64,000 nt of DNA from Isoetes taiwanensis (GCA_021234155.1 JAJEKV010000012.1:7344448-7408447); one strand, 5' to 3'; positions 11,299 through 22,245 are shown, counted from the stretch's first letter. Notes: generated by a model not told the origin, from the letters alone. Numbers and translations: made by a program.

Positions 11299-11888
11299 TG
11301 TTAGTCACGTGTGCCTCACAGTACGGGACTATTCATCCTCTGACGGACCGGGTCAAGAACAAGGATCCCGCGGTCAGCCGCGGGTCAGCCATCAAAGGCT
11401 GGCGAAGACCAAGCAGCGAACCCACGCGATCAAAGCTGCGTCCGGATCCCAAAGGCGCCGCTCCGGACAAAAATGACCCGTCACATACGTCGGCGTCGGC
11501 GTGATTCTAGGCACTTCAAGAGGCACCGCCAACATTCCTGCAAATCAGGCCTCCTTCCGTGAGTCGGCACCAGAGATCGGTCGAGTGTCTATATTGGGCC
11601 AAAGGCCATTGTACTATATATGACTAGAACTAGCACATGAGTTTTTAGATGAGTTTTGAGTCTTGTCTCTCTTCAGTCTTCTCTCGATTGCGAGAGCTCA
11701 TGTATGTTCATCATTGATATCAAGGAAGCTTATCATTTTCCCCTCACTGTTCTCTCTTGTTCTGTTTTCTTCTTCTTGTTCTTTTCTTGCAAATCCCGCG
11801 TGACATAGTCCCCCGGATTCTCCTGTCAGATCCAAGGGTCCTCACAGAGGGCTGTCTTGCAGGAGTTCCCGAACCCAGACCCCAAACA
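11299..11888 (+). repeat. 3' LTR of the Ty3/gypsy element
   Basis: 590 bp, TG...CA ends, collinear with 833-1406 but with visible substitutions and small insertions, for example an additional TA in the tatatatgac segment. It is followed directly by the right target duplication TATGG. Confidence 0.92.
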
Positions 11889-11893
11889 TATGG
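11889..11893. repeat. Right target-site duplication TATGG
   Basis: Exact match to 828-832, confirming the 3' limit of the element. Confidence 0.9.
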
Positions 11894-12020
11894 CAAAAGA
11901 GATAGAACGATAAATATATACAATATTTCAGTAAATACCTGGACACTTCAACTTCTTAAGATAACATAGTTCCAGCTTGAGGATGTTCCAACTTGAGGAT
12001 TGTTAGAATGAAGCCACAGT

Positions 12021-12560
12021 TTAGTCACATTTTTTTAATCTTCTAAGCTCCGCTGGAATGGTTCCTGTTAGAGAATTGGTAGCTAAAAGAAGGTCTCGCA
12101 AGCAGGTCAAATTTGCTATGGAAGATGGAATTGAACCAGTAAAATTGTTATTATCCAAATGCAAACTCAATAAGCTGCTCATGCTTCCAATCTCAGCAGG
12201 AATGCTTCCATAAAGTAGGTTAGTGCCAAGGCCTAATTTTTGGACGGATTTAAGCTGGCCAATACAGGCAAATATATTACCCATCAATTTGTTCTTGTAA
12301 AGCTGGACATTGGTAATGGCTTTGAGACTGCAGATTGAAGAAGGGATGAATCCTTCATACTCTCTACGAGACAACCTGATTTGAGTAACGTTGCTACGAT
12401 TGGAGTTGCAAGAATATCTAGCATAATACCATCCCAGTTACATGGGTCAGGTTGAGTGCTTAAATCTAGTTGGAAATCTTCAGGGCCCTTGCAAAATCTT
12501 GCAGGGCATTCAGCTCTGGTGTATTAAGAGATTTGTGTTGTCAAGCCCATGCTCCATAAT
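12021..12560 (-). pseudogene. LRR receptor-kinase ectodomain relic
   Basis: On the minus strand 12374-12021 reads about four and a half leucine-rich repeats of the plant extracellular type (LxxLxLxxNxLxGxIPxxI): examples are LGTNLLYGSIPAEIGSM, LHLDNNNFTGSIPSSIANL and NSLTGTIPAELRRL. Just upstream, in shifted frames, are the N-terminal cap motif DPCNWDGIM (about 12400-12440) and an ELNALQDFARALK helix (about 12480-12520), which are typical of LRRNT domains. The frame shifts between cap and repeats, and a stop comes right after the last repeat. No transmembrane or kinase part follows before the retrotransposon LTR at 11888. It is the front end of an LRR receptor-like protein, truncated and frameshifted. 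The ligand class cannot be told. Confidence 0.75.
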
Positions 12561-12950
12561 CATATCAACAATACAAAAATGCCTGCTATGCATCCTATTC
12601 TTACTTCCAAGCCTTTATAAATGGAACATTCAACACACTTTTGACCTGATACATTTCCAAAAGCAAGTTGGGTATCCGATTTATTTGGCTAGCGCAGTTA
12701 ACGTCATTCTGCCCCCACCAAAAAAATAACTCAAATCTGTCGTTCGATTATTATGTTGAATACATCTGTCAACATAGAGCCCATGAAGCTCACAAGTACA
12801 GATATGGAAAAAGGTAAAGAAGGGTTCTGAATGCCATCTGATTGGCACTGTGTCTAGGGACAAACAACAAAACAAGTATAATAAAACCTTCCGAAGTTTT
12901 TTTTTTTTCTTAAGCCTTTTGATCTCGATAGATCGTAGTTGATCACTGGA

Positions 12951-13642
12951 TTATTCGTCTGAAGATAAGATATGGTCTTCCTGAGGAACGACCTCCTTTT
13001 CCTGCAAAAAAATTAGAGGACTATAAATCAAGTGTGCAGAAGCTACACAAACTATATGAATGTTTGCTTTCTTATTTCAAGAGTATTGACATCATGTGTT
13101 TCCAGAGCTGAAATATAATCGACAATAATGGCATCATCTGCATCGTCTAGAGTTAAAAAGCGAAATTAGTATTATTTTCAAATTATTAAAACCTCTTCTA
13201 ATCATATCGTTAAGAATCCATTGGTGTAACTACCACATGCTTTGATGGCTTTCTTCACGAGTGCAGCTGGATAACCCATCCTTCCAAACTTGGCAGCAAC
13301 CTACTTTTCTCATAGTCCACTGCCACCTAAGGTGCAACAACATTGTTTGGGTACTTTGTTGCTCATAAGCTATCAGTAAGCTTTTAATTCCATTACTTAT
13401 CAATAAAATATAACACCGCATAAGAAAACAAGTTTTAGTTCACAAAACAAGTAGTGCCATTTCGTCATCCGAATCCCCAGACAAGGGCGCTCGACGGCGG
13501 CATTTGGAGGACTGATTTTGCATTCCATAATTTTTCTTCAGCTTTGTTACCTTCATAGTTTCTAGTTCATGATTATCACACTCACTTGAGAATAACAATT
13601 GATCCTCTTGGGAGGAAGTGGATTTTCCATTAGTGCTGCTTC
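12951..13642 (-). CDS. Spliced gene fragment with a UBA-like domain (possible DRM-type relative)
   Basis: Four minus-strand exons fit together with GT/AG borders and matching phases: 13642-13449, 13300-13234, 13146-13091 and 13001-12951 (stop TAA). The first is acidic and basic low complexity (SGDSDDEMALL at its end). The second and third join to a small helical domain, KFGRMGYPAALVKKAIKACG then DDADDAIIVDYI, which has the UBA pattern 'MGY/F.....KAI...G.D...A.D.I'. The last exon ends HILSSDE. UBA repeats linked to acidic serine-rich stretches occur in plant DRM cytosine methyltransferases, but no methyltransferase domain follows, so other UBA proteins are equally possible. The donor of exon 3 (ACACATGAT|gtcaat) is the weakest border. 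No start codon or 5' exon was found. Either a partial gene or a well-preserved relic. Confidence 0.45.
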
Positions 13643-13986
13643 CTACAAAAATATATATGCGTATTTATTTACATAGACTAAGATAAGAAAATGTAGGCTT
13701 GCTTCGGAAATGCCGTGAGCTGCAATATAATCAAAAGTGTTCAAAAAGAGTATCCCAACTCTTTTTAAACACTTCGACAGTCTAGGAGCATGAAATGAAC
13801 AAAGCAAAAATGAAGGCACGAATCGGCTTATGTTGCTTATTTGCATGCCATTATTGTTTGCAAAAAAATCAGTATTTCCTTTCAATAGAAATTTCGACTT
13901 CTTTATATTAATTTGTCAATTAAGGATATTGCAAAAAGAACTTGGATTAGAACATACATTTGCAATGCTTATTAGTGTAATATTGT

Positions 13987-14030
13987 ACAATTCACAACCA
14001 AACAATTCACAACCAAACAATTCACAACCC
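13987..14030. repeat. 15-bp tandem repeat, three copies
   Basis: The unit acaattcacaaccaa starts at 13987, 14002 and 14017. The last copy changes to acccacc. No coding role seen. Confidence 0.85.
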
Positions 14031-14229
14031 ACCGGTCTGAAGGTCTCACAAGCTATCTTGTTGTCTGGGCCTTGCTCCTTGATTACCATGATGAATTTCT
14101 TGCCATGCTTGGAGGTTCAAACTCCTAAATAACATGGCAAATGGGTCGTGATTTTGGGCTGAAAGTGAATTCTATGGCGCCACATGGCATACCTCTACAT
14201 TCCGGAATGGAAAGAGGCAAGCCAATTCC

Positions 14230-14838
14230 GTGGACTTTGGGAACCTCACAGCCTACAACCGATATTTCATTTCAAACATAACATTTCAACTTCGCGGTAC
14301 ACTCAAAAGTTTCAGATTAAAAGTTTCACTTAAAGTTTACCTTCAAACTTTTAAAACTCATGTAACATTCAAAACTTTCACAGGGTTTTACATTGAAGAT
14401 TACAACAAAAAAAGCTCTTTCCCTTTGTTCTTGGCTTCTTTTTCAGTCTTAAGTCGCTATGAAAAGACGCAAGGAAATAAGAGAGACTGGCAAAATAGAG
14501 ATGGCAACAAACAAGATTCCCAAAACGCCAAGGGAAAAATGAGACCGTTTCATAATGGCACTACATCGTTAACAAGAGTAAAGAAACATATAGCATGTGG
14601 CCAGATAATGGAAGAACACTGGAAAGGACATTTGTGCAATATATGGTCCCATGGGACCGGTGGCCATGCCACCATACAAGAAAGCATGAATGTTGTCATA
14701 CATGATGTAGCTAAGAATTGCTCATCAGGTGTTAGAACTGAGAAGACAAAGGCTAGGAGATTTAGGCTACTATGGCAAGGCAGAACATACGACATGCTAT
14801 GCAAAATATATTCCTGCCAAGAGGAGCTATGCAAATGA
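14230..14838 (+). CDS. Unrecognised 202-codon ORF
   Basis: An open frame starts at the ATG at 14230. The first third is built on a repetitive stretch rich in aaagttt/caaactt (Lys, Phe, Thr-rich), the middle is polar (Lys, Asn, Gln, Asp), and the last third contains several His and Cys (HWKGHLCNIW; SHGTGGHATIQES). I do not recognise a family. The His/Cys pattern loosely recalls BED-type zinc fingers of hAT transposases but key spacing is not met. It lies next to a MITE-like element at 14917. It may be chance coding in repeat DNA. Confidence 0.25.
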   Translation: MDFGNLTAYNRYFISNITFQLRGTLKSFRLKVSLKVYLQTFKTHVTFKTFTGFYIEDYNKKSSFPLFLASFSVLSRYEKTQGNKRDWQNRDGNKQDSQNAKGKMRPFHNGTTSLTRVKKHIACGQIMEEHWKGHLCNIWSHGTGGHATIQESMNVVIHDVAKNCSSGVRTEKTKARRFRLLWQGRTYDMLCKIYSCQEELCK

Positions 14839-14916
14839 TCGAACCTCTATAAGCACAAACAATGATAATATAAATAATGTGCCAGGAAATGATGATATCT
14901 TGGCTGCTGCTAATAA

Positions 14917-15252
14917 GGCCCAAATCACACTTTTGCCCCAACCGGAAGATTTTTTGGCGTAGGCTAATAATAACTTGCCATGTGGATAAAAGAAGCACCC
15001 AACATAGCCTAAAGTATGATGTGGCTTTTGGCATGCATTAAAGTTTTGGACGGGCAATATTGTCTTTCTAAACTTTTGGCATGCATTACTTTTTTTGCCA
15101 CGTGGACACTTGCCCATTCAAATCTTGGCTATTTAATTCAAATTTCTTTTTTGGTTTGGACGGGCTGTGATAGGCTTGTGTTGGATAGTGCCCAATGGGT
15201 GCCTTTTCATTTTTTTATTTGTTTGGACTTGGGCGCAAGTGTGATTTCACCC
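14917..15252. mobile_element. MITE-like element, copy 1 (TAA-flanked)
   Basis: About 336 bp. The left end ggcccaaatcacactt and the inverted right end aagtgtgatttcaccc match at 13 of 16 positions, and both sides are flanked by TAA. GG-starting termini with a 3-bp TAA/TTA duplication are the hallmark of PIF/Harbinger (Tourist-like) MITEs. The interior (for example ataataacttgccatgtgg, gcatgcatta, gccacgtgga) recurs at 54973-56125. No transposase is present. Confidence 0.7.
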
Positions 15253-15411
15253 TAAATCTGTATGTTGTGAAGCTCAGTTATATGCTATTTTATCAAATAA
15301 ATACATGCTTCTGCCTAGACGACTATGTTTAATAGCTGCTAAGCTATCTGCAGAGTTTGACTTGGGCCCAAATGGATACTGGATGGATATATATGTAAGA
15401 ACCACTACAAA

Positions 15412-16104
15412 ATGTCCAAAGAGGTAGAATTTGCACCCTCTAATCAATCTGGACCCTTTGAAGACGTTACAGTAGAAGATCCAACAAAAGAAAATAAGGT
15501 TGTGACATTTGAAGATGTTCGCGACATTAAAGGATCTTTAAAATGCATCATTTGTGAAGATATTAGCGCTGGCCAGGACTGTTGCGGTCCCATGTGTAGT
15601 AGATGAAGACATGTCACCAGTAGATGGAAGTCCTCTACCTTCACAGCAGTTCAAGTATGTGACTAAATGGTTACTCGATCCGGAATTGAATTCAGACACA
15701 AAGATAGACTATCTTTGAGTTTACCATATCTTATCTGTAATATTCTTGTCAAAATCTACGCACTTACAGAATAGAATGCACATTTCATCTGCGGCATGGT
15801 TTTTTTATTTACACATCATACTTAGTAGTTTCTTCTTTTCACATTTTCTAAGTTATCATTTCAGTATATGGAACTTCTGATACAATAGTTTAAAGCAATG
15901 TAAGAAATCTCAAAGTAAATAAGCGCGCTGTTGTATGTTCAGAATTATCAGCTTGGATTTTCTTATCCAATGGAGTTGTGCACATCTGATGGGTGTGATC
16001 ATGTTCAAGTTTTTGAAAGTGACAATATTGAGGCTTGTGATATCTTTGGAAGATCAATTTGTGGAAGGTTTCCATACAATACGGATGGTCAGATCATTAT
16101 GCAG
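15412..16104 (+). pseudogene. SUVR5-like histone methyltransferase relic (pre-SET region)
   Basis: Two pieces are readable. 15412-15718 reads KCIICEDISAGQD, then after a frameshift VAVPCVVDEDMS and FKYVTKWLLDP, which resembles the segment before the pre-SET domain of plant SUVR5 proteins. A second piece, 15943-16104, begins after an acceptor-like AG and reads 54 uninterrupted codons including CDHVQVFESDN and GRFPYNTDGQII, close to the SUVR5 motif GRFPYDENGRII. Damage: the frameshift near 15580, an in-frame TGA at 15716 before any donor, loss of the first zinc-ligand Cys pair (LGFSYP where LGCxCP is expected), and a GC instead of GT after the second piece. No SET domain follows. SUVR5 relatives methylate histone H3 Lys9 in the nucleus; this copy cannot. 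Confidence 0.65.
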
Positions 16105-16112
16105 GCAAGTTA

Positions 16113-16856
16113 ATTGGAGTGTTTCTGGTATAAATTGATCTGAAATAGGCAGGATCTACTAGTAAGATGCATGAAGGGGCTCATGCTGATAACTAATCAG
16201 TGCTTGCCATTGCACAATTTGGAAAATAAACTACAAAACTATTATAGTATACAAGTAGAACATGTCCACGAATACTTGGTAACAAAATCTTTGATGCTCA
16301 GAAAGCCAACCTGTTCAGTCCCAAAATTTGAAATTTGTTCCGCAGCTTCATACAAAGAAGAAACTGGGTTAGAAGGTGTGGCGGAAACAACACATTGTGA
16401 CAAGATCCAGCCTCATCCTAATACTCCAACGAAGAGTTATGTCTGCCTTGCCCGTTAGGCGGTTCAAACATCAGCGACCCACAATGCAGGAATGAAGCCC
16501 CTTGAGATAGAAGGATGGAGGTGATTTGCAATTCAAAAACCATACACCATAGATATAAGATCATTTTTTACTCAAAAGTGAAGATGACCCAAAAGTGAAG
16601 ATGAAATTCACATGGAAAACCATCAGAACCAGGAGGCTTCCACTTGCTAAAGCACTTTAAAACTGTAAAGGACTCGTTTTCTGATGGTACGTTCATAACA
16701 AAATCATCCATAGACTCAGCAAGAGAAGTGGGTAAGGTATTATAGAAAAGAGAGATAAACTTATCACCTTGGATTCTGTCACTCTGAGAAACTAAACAAT
16801 CAGGGATAAAACTAGTACAGCTATTTATAAGTCTTGTTTTCCTTATTTATGCTGAT
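16113..16856. other. Intergenic, no gene recognised
   Basis: Between the SUVR5-like relic and the paired repeat units. A 95-codon plus frame at 16171-16458 has no recognisable motif and does not read as the next exon (YECN...C) expected for SUVR5. Confidence 0.5.
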
Positions 16857-16865
16857 AACTGTGCC
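16857..16865. repeat. Left outer 9-mer aactgtgcc
   Basis: Flanks the left end of the paired units; an identical 9-mer flanks their right end at 26721-26729. Read as a target duplication of the composite insertion. Confidence 0.7.
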
Positions 16866-17898
16866 TAATTGAACTCCAACATAGACCAACAACCATCGAT
16901 GATGAGCCATAGGAGCCCTCCTCTTTACTTCCAAATGAAAATGTACAAAGATTCTTAGAACACTTCCAACAAGGTCCCTCATGCCCACCGGCCTTTTTGG
17001 GTATACAAGTGTATTCAAATACCATGTCAAATTTTTAAAATGGAATAAAAGACTACAATGAAAAATCTTTAATTAAGCCTTCAACTCCGTTGTTCGCAAA
17101 ACAACGACCCCAACAACATAAGAGTCACATCAAACTTGAGTCACATCCTCATTCTAACAACCACCTAACTCCATGAGGCCTCATGCCTACAGGTCCAATC
17201 CATCTCCAAGCCAACTGACCATGAGGCTAAGCATAGCCATGCCAATTGCCCTCGACCTGTAACCTGCAAAAACCACCAAAGCAACATCCACCAGCCATGA
17301 GGGTCGTATCCCAAGCACGAGGGTCACCAAATCTTTAGCATGAAGGCCAACACTTCTGGCTCAAGGAGCCACCACAACATCCCTAACTTGCACACTACCC
17401 AGCACGAAGGCTGCCCTCCCACTGGCATGAGGACCATCACAACATCACCAAATGCCTTAACGAATGAAAAAACTACACACAAAGGCACACCAGAAAAAGG
17501 CTATCCATCATGAAAATAGAGTCACTACGGACATCGACACTTGTCACGATGACCATAGGTCATTGCACGAGGGCTCAAGATCAGCAGCAATGGGAATACT
17601 AAGTGGGACCTCTAAGTAAAGAGATAAAAGCATAAAATCATTGACCAAACAAAGAAACACTTGAGAACTAAAAAGGCCCAAAGGCACAAGAGGGTGGGAG
17701 GGTGGGATAAGCCGTCTAAGGAGGAGAGGCTCAAAAACGGCTGATAGAGCGAAAGGAGGTGGAAACAGACTTAAATACTCTAGAGGGAACACATCAACTA
17801 GCCTTAAGAAGATTTTTGCAGCTTATCTCAAAGCATGAGATAAATCATAGAAAGCGGATTTATACGCTTTATCTCGAAGCTTATGGATAAATCATACT
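16866..17898 (-). mobile_element. Direct unit C1 (1033 bp), LINE-like 3' end on minus strand
   Basis: The unit starts taattgaactccaacatag and ends gataaatcatact; both ends recur at unit C2 (17908 and 26720). On the minus strand the left end reads TTGGTCTATGTTGGAGTTCAA, which resembles the 3' ends of the LINE copies in this window (TTGGTCTCCGTGGACGATAA). A 150-bp block at about 17708-17850 is nearly identical to 26573-26700. No long ORF: the best minus frame is 82 codons (17544-17792), unrecognised. It is probably an internally deleted non-autonomous member. Confidence 0.55.
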
Positions 17899-17907
17899 TC
17901 TAGAGCC
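17899..17907. other. 9-bp spacer between the paired units
   Basis: tctagagcc separates the end of C1 from the start of C2. It shares gcc with the outer 9-mer but is otherwise different. Confidence 0.6.
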
Positions 17908-18166
17908 TAGTTGAACTCCAACATAGACCAACAAGCATGCTGAAAAAAGAGGCAGAAAAAAGTAAAAGAATCTACTAGAGAATGACCACATCACCATATC
18001 TACAAGATGAGGAAGCAACCAACACTTCTAGCGCAACTTTGACGACGTGGATAAGGGGACATAAAAATGCATAGACCGCATCTCTAAACGTCAAAGCAAA
18101 TCTAAGCAAGAAAGAAGCAACACAAAGGTTGTCTTATAAGCACCCAAGAGAGATAACTAAATAAAG

Positions 18167-18230
18167 CCTGTAAGGAAGGAAGGAAGGTATTTTTATCGTC
18201 CACAGAGACCAATCGGTCTATGTTCGATGC
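18167..18230 (-). repeat. Short LINE-A 3' end with (TTCC)n tail
   Basis: Plus strand reads ggaaggaaggaagg and then tttttatcgtccacagagacc and aatcggtctatg, the reverse complement of the LINE-A terminus plus its simple-repeat tail. Homology stops after about 50 bp, so this is an extremely 5'-truncated copy. Confidence 0.75.
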
Positions 18231-18903
18231 CACACTTGATGCAAAGGAAGCAGAGAAAGATGAGATTGAGCGCAAAAATTGAGAGCAAGAGACAAAGGCA
18301 TATCCAAACAACTAACTCCACCAAAAGAGGAGATGAAAGAAACTCTCTACCAACAAATAAATGAGCAAGGAGCCAAGAGCAAGCGATCCACACATTGAGC
18401 ATAACAGCTTTAAAACCTCCATGGTCAAAGTAAACACCCACAGACCAACTCATTCAAGGGTCCTTGAAAGATGCAATCCTAAGGGCATTTAAATCTCAAG
18501 ACATCGGATTATACATCTCATGTGCCAACCAACTATTGCAAAGATGACACTAAATTGTCCTAAGGTAACAAATAATTACGCCCTATGAAATACAAATGGG
18601 AACATCTAAACTCATAAATTCAAGAAGAGGGCATCCTTACCCTTCAAACAATGCAAATATAAAGCATAAAAACACCACAACAAAACTTGAGAAGTTTGCA
18701 CAACTAAGCAACCAGACTCGTATAAAGGACTTGCACAAATGGAACTAACAAAAGATGAAATTTAGCCAAATTATAGATCCACACATAAGGAGCTCTTTCA
18801 CACGAATGTACATAATTAAAATCAAGTAAGCTCCACTAAAACATTAATCAAAGTTTAAGACATAAAGGACAATCCCTAAATTGCACTCAAGGAAAATGCA
18901 AAT

Positions 18904-21900
18904 AGTAGAATAGAATAGAATAGAATAGAATTGTTTTTATCGTCCACGGAGACCAATCGGCCTATGGGACCCAATACAAAAAGCCTTGCGATCCACATTC
19001 TTGCCGGATTCAAAACCCAGCCTCGAAGGGTTTTCGAGGGAAAAAGCGTGGCGGCAATAAGGCTGGCGACAATGATTAAATGGTTGATAGGGGGGCATAT
19101 CCGAGCCCTCAAGTCCAGTACTTCACGAATATATGATCCAGAAAGTGGCGCCAGAAGTCGTGCCCGATAACATGTGTAGCGGCTCATCGGGTCTAATCAA
19201 TCGAGCATGGCGTGTCGAATCGATCATATGTCGGGCAGACTCACGGAAAGTGTGACACTCATCCTCAACGGCTGATGCCGCGCGACCGACAAACCCTATC
19301 TGCCGTGGCTCCCCAATCCATCGACCTTTCTCAATCCAGGAGATGGTGGGCACCTGTCTTGAATGGGGGCGATATGCCTGCGCTTTTTCATGGGGCGGAT
19401 GTGAGCGTAGGTACTTATTTGTGGGCCTCGTTCTAATGTGGGATTTATATCTTTGCTTGTAATGTCTTTGTTTTGACTTGCTCGGAGGCCCTGGAATCCC
19501 AAAGCTTCTTTGGAGAAACAAGCATCAAGGTAACATCTCAGTTTCGCGATCCCTCTGTTTCTACACGGGTGCACATGTGCTCCCGGACATTCCATCGAGG
19601 TTAGCCACTTGCACTCTTTTATCAGGTCCAACAATTCTTGAGTCGTTGTGGTCCCATTGCCTTTGCATAAGCCAAGTCGCGGTAGGCGATCATCATCCAT
19701 ATTTACCACCTTGCGGAAATAGGCGATGTGTTATCATCAGGGCCTTCGCCATGAAGTGGCGAGGAAACCCGTCTTACGCAACAAAATCTGATATGGGACC
19801 GTGGATTTCACTCCAGTGCGGGTGCTAAGAAGGCCTTACACTTTTGTTCCAAGTCGCTCCAAGTAGCAAGGGACACCACCGGGCCCCAAACTTCAACCCG
19901 GTACAAAGAGCGGGCTCTACCAATACCCGAGCGGATGTGCTGATGTCCCCAATCATATAATTCTGCTCGGTGGTTATTGTTCTCGCATTGCATAAAGTGC
20001 TTTCCCCCTGGCGCTGCGTAATCTTATGGAAGTATCCCAAGCATAGTGTAGAAGGAAACTCCACTCCCGGATACTTGTAGGTGGGTGTCACCTCCACTTG
20101 TTGCCCTCGATAAGTGAATGAAGGGGGCCTTGGATGGCGCGAGGATGAGATTAGGACCACCTTAGTCTTGGCGGATTGACGTTCATGTCGTGGCGGGTCG
20201 GGAATGTATCGAGCATCTAGGTGAGACAAAGATATCCTCGGAGTGTGAGCTAAGAGGTCAACATCGTCTGCATAGATGAGTTGCCCGAGGACGATGCAAA
20301 GTTGGGTCCGCACACCCCATTGTCCATGAGCGGGGTTCCAACCGGTCAATGTACGAGACCAAACAATGTTGGGGAAAGAGGACATCCCCTGGCGGACCCC
20401 AATCTTAGCTAGTGAATGGTTGTCCGTCATCCCGATCGGCCTGAACAACTCGTACAACACGTGATCTCGCATTTTGCATATCCACGGGAACCTCCGGTTG
20501 CCGCAATCTTTCCCATAACTTTTCGAGGCACGAGTGTCAAAAGCCTTAAAGTCAACGAGCAACAATACGAGGTCCGTAGGCGGTTTGCTATCCTCAACCA
20601 AAGTCCTCAATGTGAAGATATGATCAATGGTTGAATCTTAGGGTCTGAATCCTACTAGCGTTGAGCTTCGCACTTTTATTTATTCTGCCCACCAGTCAAG
20701 CTGTTGCTCAATAATGCCCGCTTAGCGGTTTGGCAAACCGGCAATCGACCATGATTGTTCGGTAAGTGGTTGGACTATGTGGATCTCCGCCTTGTAAATG
20801 GGGACAACTCGCTTTGTGGTCCCTTTGTTGGGGGAATCCTTCCCCGGCAGCTACCGTTGAACATAGTGGTTAGGGACCGGTACCATAGGCTCCCCGCCCA
20901 CTTGAGCAACTCTCGCACGCGCATACCATCGAGTCCATTGCTTTCCCATTGGCCAAACTGCGGACCACGGGTAACATCTGCCTCTGTGATTTCTAATGTC
21001 CGGACCATCTTTGGGGGTATGAGTGCGGCGTGTCCCTTGAGGATCATAGAGTTTTTGCAAGTATTGTTCCCCCTTGCTCATGAGTGATGTTCCCGTAGGT
21101 GGGCTGGCTTTTGAAGAACCCTAGCCAAAAAGGTTCTAGGATGGCTTTCCAACATGTAAAACATTTCCCTTTGATGACATGCAATGTCTTGAGATTTCTT
21201 TGCCTTCAAGAAAGCACGATCGCGTGTGGTGGCATGTGGGCGCATTGCGGGATCTGTGATCCGGCCGGAGCCGACATTTGTATTCCTTACACTTTCGACA
21301 TCAAACCACCAATTACGCGGGAATGTTACGGTCCCCCGTGACACTTCTCGGGCATGTTATCCCAAAACATCTTTTCTGCGGGTACCAAGGAGCTCAATCC
21401 TGACCCGCTTCTTTGCTCTAGCGTGGGGCTGCAAAAATTCTGAAAAGGTCATCTATGGCGTATCGAGATAATCCTTTGCCTGCTCATAATCCAATCGCAG
21501 CGAGGGTATACGAGGGAGCTGCGTAGAAGGGGTTCTAGCGACCGCCAAGCCAACAGGTAGAGTGGAAGGTGATCCGAAGGGTCTCCTCATCTCTCTTGTA
21601 TGCGTGCCTACCAAAGTGGTTGATCAAATGTACATCCCGCCAAATGACTAATAAATAGTCCACCACACTAGATCCTCCACCACGATTCTCTTGTCGGGTG
21701 CACTTACGGGAGGAAGGCCAGCGTGCCAAGCCATTACAAATTACCAAGTCAAAGACACCACATAGTAGAAGCAAGCGCCGCCAAAGCGTGACTGACTATC
21801 ATCGATGTTCGTGGCCAAACGCCTCAGCGGCAGCCGTGTAACACATCCCGAGCGAGGAGGATCAAGTCTCATGGGCTGCTCTACTCACGTCCGTGCATTG

Positions 21901-22245
21901 AAGTCCCCAAGAAGTACCACACTACCCAACTGTCTATGTTGCTGTATGTCATCATATAGATCGACATATGGAGCTAGCCTGTCCACATCTGAATGGGCAT
22001 GGTAAAAGTTGCTTTCTGCATGTGGAAAGTAGCAAGCAGCCAAGAAGAGAGGGTTGCCACTACAATTTTGCACCCGCACCCACAAGTACCGGTTGTGTCT
22101 GTCAATCTTGTGCAGGAAGACCGACTGTGCCAAAGACTCCCGGTAATAACAGGCAACCCCTCCATGTCCCCTCTTGCCTGCGCAGCTATTGAAGACTGAG
22201 AAATGTTGATAGCCTAGAAGATAAGGTCTAGAAATCACACGAAGC
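18904..22245 (-). mobile_element. LINE-A copy 1, 5'-truncated in the endonuclease domain
   Basis: About 3.3 kb on the minus strand. The 3' end on the left carries CGTGGACGATAAAAAC followed by (TTCTA)n. The 5' end lies near 22245, where unit C2 sequence resumes, as judged from the internal C2 duplication at about 22250-22380 and 23110-23240. It encodes relics of an APE endonuclease, reverse transcriptase and C-terminal Cys-rich region. Truncation at the 5' side with an intact 3' end is the usual outcome of target-primed reverse transcription. Confidence 0.85.
19130..22240 (-). pseudogene. LINE-A ORF2 relic: APE endonuclease and reverse transcriptase
   Basis: Minus strand, several frames. Endonuclease at 22240-21885: GYQHFSVFNSCAGKRGHGG, then VVLLGDFNART, the GDFNA/T catalytic loop of APE nucleases. 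Reverse transcriptase at 20610-19825: LVLLLVDFKAFDT (motif A with Asp), IGVRQGMSSFP (equivalent to GxxQGCPLSP) and LIYADDVDLLAHT (YADD active site, both Asp kept). C-terminal part near 19300-19130: VEDECHTFRES and an IYSxxxLDLRARICPP-like tail in neighbouring frames. The motif-A wording AFDT is closer to RTE/Jockey/I-type LINEs than to plant L1 (AYDxxxW). Many stops and frameshifts; not functional. Confidence 0.82.

Larger units (their letters stand above)
833..11888 (+). mobile_element. Ty3/gypsy LTR retrotransposon, complete ends, decayed coding region
   Basis: An 11.06-kb element is bounded by two direct LTRs (833-1406 and 11299-11888) that begin TGTTAGTCACGTG and end CCCCAAACA, flanked by TATGG. 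Relics occur in the order gag, protease, reverse transcriptase, RNase H, integrase. Integrase after RT is the Ty3/gypsy order; copia has integrase before RT. Every domain is interrupted by stops and frameshifts, so it cannot encode its own proteins. After integrase there are nearly 4 kb before the 3' LTR, including an extra 404-codon ORF. That layout recalls Tat/Athila-type plant elements. I found no convincing tRNA primer site just after the 5' LTR. The LTRs differ by many substitutions and small indels, so the insertion is not recent. Confidence 0.92.
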
